Shown in pieces: positions 1 through 7,658 of a DNA stretch of 64,000 nucleotides. Origin of the DNA: Dysgonomonas sp. 216 (GTDB lineage Bacteria; Bacteroidota; Bacteroidia; Bacteroidales; Dysgonomonadaceae); contig NZ_QVMM01000006.1 of assembly GCF_010501065.1 (NCBI RefSeq), positions 754-64,753 on the forward strand, read 5' to 3'. Position numbers and translations under genes: made by a program. The first letter of the stretch is position 1. Every line of letters begins with the position of its first letter. The notes below the pieces were generated by a model. It searched no databases. It saw only the letters and a list, made by a program, of their open reading frames with translations, and was not told the DNA's origin.

Positions 1-86
1 GCATCGCACACGTTAGCAATCGACAGGTAATCTTCGGAGATAAGGATGCAAATTTTTTCTACTGTTTCGGGAGTGTACTTTGCCAT
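1..86 (-). CDS. partial HTH / terminase-small-subunit-like protein (N-terminus only)
   Basis: The ATG lies at 84-86 on the minus strand and the frame stays open to the window edge, giving about 28 residues that begin MAKYTPETVEKICILISED. This lysine-rich start followed by a short helix resembles the N-terminus of small helix-turn-helix proteins of the phage terminase small subunit / transposase-like type common in Bacteroidetes. Too little is visible to assign a function. The gene is transcribed away from tetR. Confidence 0.4.
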   Translation of the reverse strand, partial: MAKYTPETVEKICILISEDYLSIANVCD

Positions 87-150
87 AATTCTAGTGGTTT
101 TAAATATTAGTTTTTTACTTATAGATAAAACGTTCGAATTTTCTTCGGGA

Positions 151-169
151 TATTTTTGGCAACCGGTTG
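151..169 (+). promoter_or_regulatory. possible promoter -7 box next to a perfect palindrome
   Basis: TATTTTTG (151-158) fits the Bacteroidetes -7 consensus TAnnTTTG. It is followed at 160-169 by the perfect 10-bp palindrome CAACCGGTTG, where transcription would start. No convincing -33 element is seen, and the next gene starts 200 bp downstream. The rest of 87-318 shows no gene. Confidence 0.25.
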
Positions 170-318
170 TTATTTAGTTAAATATGGTATTTGCTTCTTT
201 TTTTAATCATGTTTTAGTTTTTGTGCTTCGAACAACAAAGCTTTTTACTATTGCCGTTGATTATTGTTTAAAAAAGTTAAATAGAGGAGAGTCTGCTTTA
301 GTGTATAAGATAATCGTA

Positions 319-357
319 TATATTTGCATTAACAGCCGTGTTAAACAAAGCTGTTAA
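319..357 (+). promoter_or_regulatory. tetR promoter with overlapping TetR operator dyad
   Basis: TATATTTG at 319-326 is an exact -7 box. A 29-bp dyad follows at 329-357, with half-sites TTAACAG (329-335) and CTGTTAA (351-357) and a TGTTAA core in the middle. It covers the expected transcription start, as expected for TetR autorepression. The same dyad, with identical arm spacing, recurs at 1009-1037. Confidence 0.6.
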
Positions 358-371
358 TAAGAAAAAATAAT

Positions 372-992
372 ATGTCTACAAAAGAAAAAAACAACGAACA
401 ACTTATACTGGAGGCAGCAGAGGCCGTTTTTTTAGAAAAAGGCTACGATAAAGCTAAAACAACCGAAATAGCAAAAAGAGCGGGTGTAACTCATGCAATG
501 TTGCATTACTATTTCCGGACAAAGGAGAACTTGTTTGATATGATATTTCGGCAAAAATCGGAAATGATGTCAAAAGTATTATTAATATCATTTGAGCAGG
601 ATTTGCCTTTTCTCGAAAAGGTAAAAAAAGGTATCGAAAACCATTTCGATGCAATAGCTTCTAATTTTCGTTTGCCCGGCTTTGTATTCAGGGAAATACT
701 GGATAATCCGGAGCGTCGGGAAAAATTCTTGAAAGTAGTTTCGCCAAAAGCCTTAGCTGTTTTAACCAAGTTTAAGGATGAAATGGACATTGAGGTTGCT
801 AAAGGAAGCATTCGCCCTATAGAAGCTTATGACCTTATTATGAATATTATGTCGCTTAATATATTTGTGTTCATCATATCTCCGATGGCTAAAGAATTGT
901 TGAATATGAATGATGATGATAAATTTAAAGCTTATTTACAGCACCGTAAAGCAATGAATGTTGAACTGATTTTGAGCCATTTGAAAGTATAA
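372..992 (+). CDS. TetR/AcrR-family transcriptional repressor
   Basis: A 206-residue protein with the TetR layout: an N-terminal three-helix DNA-binding domain (residues about 8-56) whose HTH, around 30-49, reads TTEIAKRAGVTHAMLHYYF, then a divergent all-helical ligand-binding domain. The YYF after the recognition helix is characteristic of the family. It is the first gene of the cluster and lies 82 bp upstream of a complete export operon, which it probably represses. The matching 29-bp dyads before tetR (329-357) and before the tolC-like gene (1009-1037) support joint control. The ligand is unknown; a drug, bile salt or other toxic small molecule is inference from the transporter type. Confidence 0.92.
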   Translation: MSTKEKNNEQLILEAAEAVFLEKGYDKAKTTEIAKRAGVTHAMLHYYFRTKENLFDMIFRQKSEMMSKVLLISFEQDLPFLEKVKKGIENHFDAIASNFRLPGFVFREILDNPERREKFLKVVSPKALAVLTKFKDEMDIEVAKGSIRPIEAYDLIMNIMSLNIFVFIISPMAKELLNMNDDDKFKAYLQHRKAMNVELILSHLKV

Positions 993-1008
993 TTTTTTTA
1001 TCACGTTG

Positions 1009-1037
1009 TTAACAGGGTTGTTAATCACGGCTGTTAA
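1009..1037 (+). promoter_or_regulatory. second TetR operator dyad, upstream of the efflux operon
   Basis: Half-sites TTAACAG (1009-1015) and CTGTTAA (1031-1037) stand at the same 22-bp repeat distance as in 329-357. The central TGTTAA and several flanking bases are also conserved between the two copies. It lies between tetR and the outer membrane factor gene and is the likely operator of the export operon. A clear -7 box for this promoter was not found. Confidence 0.6.
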
Positions 1038-1074
1038 CAAGATAAAAACAAGAATTAATTATAAATAAACACTT

Positions 1075-2325
1075 ATGAAACCCAGCGTATTTATCTTATT
1101 TCTGATTTTTTATTATCCTGCGTTTTGTTTTGGGCAAATACGGATAGAAGATTGTTATGCAAAAGCAAAAGCCAATTATCCGCTTATCAAACAATATGGT
1201 CTTATCGAGAAGTCGAAGGATTATAATTTGTCGAATGCCGGTAAAGGTTATTTGCCTCAGTTTCAGTTGTCGGCAAAAGCTACATACCAATCCGAAGTTA
1301 CAGAAATACCTGTAAATATTCCGGGCGTCGAAGGTTTACATAAAGATCAATACAGTGTTACGCTGGACTTGGATCAAACAATATGGGATGGAGGTGTTAT
1401 CGGTTCTAAACGTAACGCAATAAAAACACAAGCCGAGGTAGACCAAAAGAATATAGATGTAACAATGTATAGTATTAACGAAAGCATCAATCAGTTATTC
1501 TTTTCAATACTATTGTACGATGCTATGCTTGAACAAAATGTGCTTTATCAAAAGGAATTGCAACGAAATTACGATCAAATAACAGCATATATAAATAACG
1601 GCATAGCTAATCAATCCGATCGGGATGTGATTAAAGTAGAGCAACTGAAGGCGAAGCAAAACCAATCGCAACTCAGGCACGATAAACAGGCCTTTATGCA
1701 AATGTTATCGGCCTTTATCGGAGAACGAATAACCGAAAATGCAGTATTGCAGAAGCCCGAAATACACTCGTATTTATTACTGGATATTAACCGTCCTGAA
1801 CTGGAATTATACGATGCACAGTCGCGAAATATGGATGCGATGAGGAAAGAAATAAAAGCGGGATTAATGCCTAAACTGGGTGTCTTTCTGACAGGAGGAT
1901 ATGGGCGTCCCGGATTGAATATGCTTGAAAACGAATTTTCGGCTTATTATATTGGGGGAGTACGACTTACATGGAAGTTTGGGGGCTTATATACACGGAA
2001 AAACGATCTCAGGGTTATCGAAACCAATCAGGAATCTATACGAACCCGACGCGAAACCTTTATGTTTAATACTAATCTGGAGGCGACTCAGAAAAACAGC
2101 AATATCAGGAAACTGAACGAGGTGCTGGCTTCGGACGATGATATAGTTACATTGCGGGGTTCTATCAAGCATTCGGCCGAGGTTAAGGTTCATAACGGAA
2201 CTATGTCGGTTACCGATTATATGCGGGAAGTAATTGCCGAACAAATGGCTAAGCAAGACAAGATAACACACGAACTTGAACTTATTCAGGCAATATATAA
2301 TCTGAAATATATAACAAATAACTAA
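1075..2325 (+). CDS. TolC-family outer membrane efflux protein
   Basis: A 416-residue precursor with a cleavable signal peptide (hydrophobic residues about 4-20, ending CFGQ). The mature part has the TolC pattern: long amphipathic helices with many Gln/Asn, two internally related halves, and short strand segments such as LDLDQTIWDGG and GGVRLTWKFGG that would form the outer-membrane barrel. It should provide the exit duct for substrates passed on by the downstream adaptor and ABC transporter. It is slightly shorter than classical TolC. The adaptor gene follows after 6 bp, so they are surely cotranscribed. Confidence 0.9.
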   Translation: MKPSVFILFLIFYYPAFCFGQIRIEDCYAKAKANYPLIKQYGLIEKSKDYNLSNAGKGYLPQFQLSAKATYQSEVTEIPVNIPGVEGLHKDQYSVTLDLDQTIWDGGVIGSKRNAIKTQAEVDQKNIDVTMYSINESINQLFFSILLYDAMLEQNVLYQKELQRNYDQITAYINNGIANQSDRDVIKVEQLKAKQNQSQLRHDKQAFMQMLSAFIGERITENAVLQKPEIHSYLLLDINRPELELYDAQSRNMDAMRKEIKAGLMPKLGVFLTGGYGRPGLNMLENEFSAYYIGGVRLTWKFGGLYTRKNDLRVIETNQESIRTRRETFMFNTNLEATQKNSNIRKLNEVLASDDDIVTLRGSIKHSAEVKVHNGTMSVTDYMREVIAEQMAKQDKITHELELIQAIYNLKYITNN

Positions 2326-2331
2326 AATACA

Positions 2332-3225
2332 ATGAAAATAAGCAATCTACTATTTATCGCGATCGGTATAATAATTGTATCTGCTTGTGGCAGCAATGAC
2401 GATTTCGATGCCTCGGGCGTATTTGAAACAACAGAAGTAATTGTTTCGGCAAGGGGAAGTGGCGAGTTGGTGCAATTTAATGTGCAGGAAGGGCAATTGG
2501 TCGATTCCACTTCGTATATCGGGGTTATCGATACTGTGCAGCTTCATCTAAAGAAGCTGCAGCTGATAGCATCGGCAAGTGGAGTTAGCAATAAACAGAC
2601 GAGCATTCCGAAACAAATTGCAGCATTGCAACAACAAATTGCTACTCAAAAGCAAGAGCAAAAACGTTTCGAGAATCTGGTTAAGGCAAATGCTGCAAAC
2701 CAAAAGCAATTGGACGATATTAATGAGCAGATAAAACTGTTAGAGAAACAACTGGCTGCTCAGCTGGAAACGTTGAGCAACACAAACAGTAGCATAAAGG
2801 ATGAGAACTTGTCTCTGAACATGCAAATAGCTCAGATTGAAGACCAGATCGAAAAATCGATAATTACCAGTCCAATTAAAGGAACGGTTCTGGCAAAGTA
2901 TGCCGAACGTGGTGAGTTGGCTACACAAGGACGGGCTTTGTTTAAAGTTGCCGATATAGAACGCATGTATTTGCGGGCATATATAACAGCATCGCAGTTA
3001 ACTATGCTGAACATGGGACAACAGGTAAAAGTGTATGCCGATATGGGCGAAAAAGACCGTCGCGAGTATCAAGGTACGGTTACGTGGATATCCGATAAGG
3101 CGGAATTCACACCTAAAACAATACAGACCCGCGACGAGAGGGCTAACTTGGTTTATGCAGTGAAGATTGCAGTGAAAAACGACGGATACATCAAAAGGGG
3201 GATGTATGGAGAAATACGGTTTTAA
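2332..3225 (+). CDS. HlyD/YbhG-like periplasmic adaptor lipoprotein
   Basis: A 297-residue membrane fusion protein. The N-terminus ends in a lipobox (IVSAC, Cys at about 19), so it is a lipoprotein held in a membrane by its lipid. Residues about 30-60 form the first half of a biotinyl-lipoyl domain, residues about 75-175 a long coiled-coil hairpin rich in Gln, Lys and Leu, and the following stretch (ITSPIKGTVLAKYAERGE) is the returning lipoyl half. A beta-barrel domain ends the protein. It should join the inner-membrane ABC permeases to the TolC-like duct. The next gene begins around its stop codon. Confidence 0.9.
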   Translation: MKISNLLFIAIGIIIVSACGSNDDFDASGVFETTEVIVSARGSGELVQFNVQEGQLVDSTSYIGVIDTVQLHLKKLQLIASASGVSNKQTSIPKQIAALQQQIATQKQEQKRFENLVKANAANQKQLDDINEQIKLLEKQLAAQLETLSNTNSSIKDENLSLNMQIAQIEDQIEKSIITSPIKGTVLAKYAERGELATQGRALFKVADIERMYLRAYITASQLTMLNMGQQVKVYADMGEKDRREYQGTVTWISDKAEFTPKTIQTRDERANLVYAVKIAVKNDGYIKRGMYGEIRF

Positions 3226-3238
3226 AAACAAAGTTGAA

Positions 3239-4150
3239 ATGAGTGCGGTTTCGGTAAAAGATATAAGCAAAAGCTTTGGTTCGGTTCAAGCCTTAAACAA
3301 TATAAGTTTTGAGGTGCCCGAAGGGTGTATCTTCGGGATAATAGGTCCCGATGGTGCAGGAAAAACCTCTTTGTTCCGCATACTGACAACCTTAATGTTA
3401 CCCGACAAAGGAGATGCTTTTGTAGATGGAAGCCACATTAAGAACGATTACCGGCTGATTCGTAAAAAAATAGGATATATGCCGGGGAAATTCTCCCTGT
3501 ATCAGGATTTGACTGTCGAAGAAAACCTAAACTTTTTCGCAACCCTTTTTAATACAACCATCGAGGAGAACTACTATCTGATAGAGGATATATATAAACA
3601 AATAGAACCTTTCAGGAAAAGGAGAGCAGGTAAGTTATCGGGAGGGATGAAACAAAAACTGGCACTAAGCTGTGCTTTAATCCATAAACCTAAAGTCTTG
3701 TTTCTTGACGAACCGACGACGGGAGTCGACCCTGTATCGAGAAAAGAATTCTGGGAAATGTTGAAGAAGCTGAAAGAGCAGAATATAACAATACTGGTAT
3801 CGACCCCGTATATGGACGAGGCTTCGCTTTGCGACTATATTGCTCTGATGCGTAACGGTTCGTTTATGCAGATTGATACCCCTGATAATATTGTAGCCCG
3901 GTATTCCGAAACTTTATGGGCGGTAAAGGGAGATGCTATGTTCGGCTTGTTTAACGATCTGCGCAGTTATAATCAGGTTAAAACCTGCTTTACATTCGGG
4001 GATGCCTTACATGCCGCCGTCGATAAAAGCCTGACCATGCTCGATTTAAGAAATTATCTGGAGCAAAAAGGCCATACCAATATCAATATTCAGGAAATAA
4101 AACCTTCGATCGAAGACTGTTTTATGTTGATGACCGAAACACAAGCATAA
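3239..4150 (+). CDS. ABC transporter ATPase, first NBD of a YbhF-like pair
   Basis: From the ATG at 3239 (MSAVSVKDISKSFGSV) it is a 303-residue ABC ATPase; an upstream ATG at 3206 lies inside the adaptor gene and adds no domain sequence. Visible motifs are Walker A GPDGAGKTS, signature LSGGMKQKL, and Walker B VLFLDEPTTGVDP. The switch region reads VSTPYMDEA, so the usual histidine is replaced by proline. With the next gene it corresponds to the two halves of fused ATPases such as YbhF. It energises the two ABC-2 permeases downstream. Its stop overlaps the next start by one base. Confidence 0.92.
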   Translation: MSAVSVKDISKSFGSVQALNNISFEVPEGCIFGIIGPDGAGKTSLFRILTTLMLPDKGDAFVDGSHIKNDYRLIRKKIGYMPGKFSLYQDLTVEENLNFFATLFNTTIEENYYLIEDIYKQIEPFRKRRAGKLSGGMKQKLALSCALIHKPKVLFLDEPTTGVDPVSRKEFWEMLKKLKEQNITILVSTPYMDEASLCDYIALMRNGSFMQIDTPDNIVARYSETLWAVKGDAMFGLFNDLRSYNQVKTCFTFGDALHAAVDKSLTMLDLRNYLEQKGHTNINIQEIKPSIEDCFMLMTETQA

Positions 4151-4887
4151 TGAAAGAAACTGTAATACAAACCGAAAACCTGACCAAAAAATTTGGCGAT
4201 TTTGTTGCTGTCGATAACATTACTTTCGAGGTGGCAAAGGGCGAGATATTCGGATTTTTAGGAGCTAATGGTGCGGGAAAAACAACGGCGATGCGAATGT
4301 TATGCGGTTTAAGCCTGCCAACATCGGGCACGGGAACTGTTGCGGGTTTTGACATACGGAAACAGTCGGAAGATGTGAAAAAGAATATCGGCTATATGAG
4401 TCAGAAGTTTTCGCTTTACGACAACCTGAAAGTGTGGGAAAACATACGGCTTTTCGGGGGGATATATGGAATGAAAAGCAAACAGATATCCGAAAAAACC
4501 GAACAGATATTGGACGAATTGGGGTTCAGCGACGAAAGAAATACACAGGTAAGGGAACTTCCATTGGGATGGAAACAAAAACTTTCGTTTTCGGTATCTA
4601 TTTTCCACTCTCCGAAGATTGTATTTCTGGATGAACCTACCGGAGGAGTCGACCCGATTACCCGGCGCCAGTTTTGGGAACTGATATATCAGGCTGCTGA
4701 CAATGGCATCACGGTTTTCGTAACTACCCATTATATGGACGAGGCGGAATATTGCAACCGAATTTCGATAATGGTAGACGGAAAAATGGTAGCATTAGAT
4801 TCTCCTCAAAATCTGAAGCTCAAATGCGATGTGCAAAGCATGGATGAGGTTTTCCGTTTTTATGCACGGAGGGCTACGCGCGAATAA
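4150..4887 (+). CDS. ABC transporter ATPase, second NBD of the pair
   Basis: A 245-residue ABC ATPase with Walker A GANGAGKTT, Walker B IVFLDEPTGGVDP and an intact switch histidine (VTTHYMDEA). Its signature is degenerate: LPLGWKQKL instead of LSGGQ. The preceding ATPase has the opposite pattern, with a good signature but no switch histidine. A heterodimer of the two would therefore hold one canonical and one degenerate ATP site. The start ATG overlaps the stop of the first ATPase, implying translational coupling and equal amounts. Confidence 0.92.
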   Translation: MKETVIQTENLTKKFGDFVAVDNITFEVAKGEIFGFLGANGAGKTTAMRMLCGLSLPTSGTGTVAGFDIRKQSEDVKKNIGYMSQKFSLYDNLKVWENIRLFGGIYGMKSKQISEKTEQILDELGFSDERNTQVRELPLGWKQKLSFSVSIFHSPKIVFLDEPTGGVDPITRRQFWELIYQAADNGITVFVTTHYMDEAEYCNRISIMVDGKMVALDSPQNLKLKCDVQSMDEVFRFYARRATRE

Positions 4888-4918
4888 TTGTCAAAAAAAA
4901 AGAAATTAATATCATCAG

Positions 4919-6028
4919 ATGTCTCAATTTTTATCGTTCATAAGAAAAGAATTTTACCACATCCTTCGGGATACACGCACAATGCTCATTCTGTTAGGGA
5001 TGCCAATTGTGCAGATTATTCTTTTCGGGTTTGCAATAAGTACCGAAGTAAAGAATACTAAGGTTGCGGTATTCGATCCGTCGAAAGATGCAACTACCCG
5101 CCATATTATCGATAGGTTTCAGGCAAGCGAATATTTCACCGTGTCCGACTATTTGTATAACCCCGATCAGATAGAGAAAGTACTGAAAGAAGGCAGGGCT
5201 AGTATTGTTATGGTTTTTGACGAAAACTTTAGCAATAACTTATTGCACACAGGCAAGGCAGATATTCAGTTGATAGTTGATGCAACCGATCCTAATCAGG
5301 CAACAACAATAACCAATTATGCAACAAATATTCTTAACCGGCAATATTCCGAAATAACAGAGGGTAGCTCCGGCGCACCTTTTACCATCGTTCCACAGAT
5401 ACGAATGCTCTATAACCCACAGATGAAGGGTGCTTATAATTTTGTGCCAGGAGTAATGGGGCTTATACTGATGCTTATTTGTGCCATGATGACATCTATA
5501 GCCATAGTTCGCGAAAAAGAGACAGGAAGCATGGAGGTGTTGTTGGTTTCGCCCGTTAAGCCCATATATATAATACTGGCAAAAGCTGTTCCTTATTTTA
5601 CACTATCGATAGTGAATTTTATTACCATTCTCTTATTGTCGGTATTTGTGTTAGGCGTACCAATTGCAGGCAGCTTGGTGTTGTTAACGGCAGTGTCGCT
5701 GTTATTTATTCTTGTGGCTCTGCTATTCGGGCTTTTAATATCTAATGTAGTAAATACACAGGTTGCAGCTATGCTTATTTCGGGTATGGGGTTAATGTTG
5801 CCAACAATATTATTGTCGGGTATGATGTTCCCTATCGAAAGCATGCCCGCAATATTGCAATGGATAGCGAATATTACGCCGGCGCGTTGGTATATAGAGG
5901 CAGTCAGGAAATTGATGATACAAGGTGTTGACGGTGTATTTGTGATAAGGGAGTTTGCCATTCTTATATTTATGGCTTTGGTGCTTATGGTAATCAGTTT
6001 ACGGAGTTTCAAAACGCGTATGCAATAA
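4919..6028 (+). CDS. ABC-2 type permease (YbhS/YhhJ-like), first of two
   Basis: A 369-residue inner-membrane protein of the ABC-2 class. One membrane helix at about 21-42 is followed by a soluble domain of about 130 residues (including DATDPNQATTITNYA). Five or six further helices fill the C-terminal half, with the conserved IVREKETGSMEVLLVSP coupling segment between helices 2 and 3. Together with the second permease it forms the membrane channel of the exporter. It lies 31 bp after the second ATPase and belongs to the same operon. Confidence 0.9.
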   Translation: MSQFLSFIRKEFYHILRDTRTMLILLGMPIVQIILFGFAISTEVKNTKVAVFDPSKDATTRHIIDRFQASEYFTVSDYLYNPDQIEKVLKEGRASIVMVFDENFSNNLLHTGKADIQLIVDATDPNQATTITNYATNILNRQYSEITEGSSGAPFTIVPQIRMLYNPQMKGAYNFVPGVMGLILMLICAMMTSIAIVREKETGSMEVLLVSPVKPIYIILAKAVPYFTLSIVNFITILLLSVFVLGVPIAGSLVLLTAVSLLFILVALLFGLLISNVVNTQVAAMLISGMGLMLPTILLSGMMFPIESMPAILQWIANITPARWYIEAVRKLMIQGVDGVFVIREFAILIFMALVLMVISLRSFKTRMQ

Positions 6029-6031
6029 AAA

Positions 6032-6169
6032 ATGACGGTTATGAATTTTTTATTATTAGAGGCTTTGGTGCAAATAGAGCAGGAGAAAGAAAATACGGCT
6101 GAAAACAACAACGCCCGTGCCGAGGATAATGCTTCGGACGAAAACATTAAAGACGAAGAGCCATGCTGA
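6032..6169 (+). CDS. small acidic ORF (45 aa) between the permease genes
   Basis: An ATG at 6032 (alternative at 6041) opens a 45-codon frame ending at TGA 6167-6169. The product begins MTVMNFLLLEALVQIEQEKE and continues as a Glu/Asp/Asn-rich tail ending DEEPC. It starts 4 bp after the first permease stop and overlaps the next permease start in ATGCTGA, an arrangement typical of translational coupling. No family is recognised. It may be a real microprotein of the exporter or only a leader for the second permease. A longer minus-strand frame crossing this region looks like a shadow. Confidence 0.5.
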   Translation: MTVMNFLLLEALVQIEQEKENTAENNNARAEDNASDENIKDEEPC

Positions 6170-7275
6170 AATTTCTGTTGGAAAAAGAGTTTAAACAAAT
6201 ACTTCGGAATTCGTTTATCCCAAGGATGATTATTGCTATGCCTGTTATGGTAATACTAATTTTGCCTTGGGCGGCGAATCAGGAAATAAAGAACCTGAAA
6301 ATAAGCATAGTGGATAACGACCACAGCACATATTCTGCACGCCTTATAGAGAAAGTTGTTTCGTCGGGTTATTTTCATATTTACGATGTTGCCGATACTT
6401 ACGGTAAGGCTATGGAAAGTATTGAATCGGGCAATGCCGATCTTATCCTTAATATTCAACCCGATTTCGAGAAACATCTTATGCAGGGAGTTGCTGCCGA
6501 AGTAATGATTTCGTCGAATGCCGTGAACGGAACAAAAGCAGGGCTTGGATCGGGATATCTGGCTACAATTATAGCCGATTTTTCGGACGACTTGCGCGAG
6601 GTGCATGGTTATAAGGCTACTGCTAACGGCGGGGCTGTTATAAACATTGTGCCCAACAATAAATTCAATTCTTCTCTCGATTATAAGGTGTTTATGATTC
6701 CGGCTCTTACGGTAATGCTTTTAACCATGCTTACAGGCTTTTTACCTGCACTGAATATTGTTAGCGAAAAAGAGGCCGGAACTATCGAACAGATGAATGT
6801 TACACCTGTAAATAAATTTGTGTTTATACTGGCAAAACTTATCCCCTATTGGGTTATAGGCTTCATTGTTATTTCCATATGTTTCGGAATAGCCGCCCTT
6901 GCCTACAATCTGTTTCCTGCGGGCAGTCTGGGTACGGTATACCTGTATGCGAGCGTATATATACTTGTTGTTTCGGGGCTGGGGCTGGTTATATCGAATT
7001 ATTCGAATACAATGCAGCAGGCCATGTTTGTTATGTTCTTTTTTATGCTTATCCTTATTCTTATAAGTGGTTTGTATACCCCTATAAACAGCATGCCCCA
7101 ATGGGCACAAGCTATTGCGGCTGTTAATCCTTTAAAATACTTTATCGAAGTTATGCGTTCGGTATATCTGAAAGGAAGTAGCCTGACCGAACTGACCGGT
7201 CAGTTATATATACTTTGCGGATTTGCCGTATTTTTTAACGGATGGGCTGTATTGAGTTATAGAAAAAGCAGCTGA
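6163..7275 (+). CDS. ABC-2 type permease, second of two
   Basis: A 370-residue protein built like the preceding permease: a membrane helix at about 22-40, an extracytoplasmic domain, then a C-terminal group of helices with the coupling segment IVSEKEAGTIEQMNVTP. Two such permeases with two ATPases, an adaptor and a TolC-like protein make a complete tripartite exporter. It is the last gene of the operon; a new promoter-like element follows within 35 bp. Confidence 0.9.
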   Translation: MLKFLLEKEFKQILRNSFIPRMIIAMPVMVILILPWAANQEIKNLKISIVDNDHSTYSARLIEKVVSSGYFHIYDVADTYGKAMESIESGNADLILNIQPDFEKHLMQGVAAEVMISSNAVNGTKAGLGSGYLATIIADFSDDLREVHGYKATANGGAVINIVPNNKFNSSLDYKVFMIPALTVMLLTMLTGFLPALNIVSEKEAGTIEQMNVTPVNKFVFILAKLIPYWVIGFIVISICFGIAALAYNLFPAGSLGTVYLYASVYILVVSGLGLVISNYSNTMQQAMFVMFFFMLILILISGLYTPINSMPQWAQAIAAVNPLKYFIEVMRSVYLKGSSLTELTGQLYILCGFAVFFNGWAVLSYRKSS

Positions 7276-7278
7276 TTT

Positions 7279-7309
7279 TTTGCTGTTCTTTTAAGGCTCC
7301 TTACTTTTG
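7279..7309 (+). promoter_or_regulatory. strong Bacteroidetes-type promoter
   Basis: TTTG at 7279-7282, 19 bases, then TACTTTTG at 7302-7309 match the -33/-7 consensus with ideal spacing. It starts just after the permease stop and about 350 bp before the LRR protein gene. It could give that gene a long 5' leader or make a small RNA. Confidence 0.5.
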
Positions 7310-7658
7310 TCCCCGGCATGTGTCGGATAAGAAGAGAGTAGATTTTTTTTTCATCGAAATTTCACACATTTCTGAAATACAGCGTGTTAAATATTATGTG
7401 TTAACACTTTGTGTCATTTCGTGTCGGCATTTTGTTGCGATTTGACACAAAAAAATCATTTTTAGTACTTACCTTTGTGCCCGCAAAAGCACAAATGTGC
7501 TGCATTATCCTCCCGATATTTCGTATTTCGACTATATAAAAAACGAATAACATATTTTATAATCCGAAACGCAAAGGTGGTAGGCCTTGTATTGTTTGCG
7601 ATAAATATTTTTGTGTCTAAAACTCTTAGCGTTTAATAAAAAATAACTATACATCGAA
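7310..7658 (+). other. long non-coding leader with two further -7 boxes and a palindrome
   Basis: No gene is visible. The perfect palindrome GTGTTAACAC (7398-7407) lies among several GTGT-containing repeats. TACCTTTG (7470-7477, with TTTG at 7441-7444 at a long 25-base spacing) and TATTTTTG (7606-7613) are further candidate -7 boxes. The last lies about 45 bp before the LRR gene and is the simplest candidate for its own promoter. Confidence 0.35.

Noticed and set aside
5593..6198. 201-codon minus-strand frame across the permease junction
   Set aside because: It is antisense to two clear permeases and low in complexity; the short plus-strand frame 6032-6169 fits the operon better.
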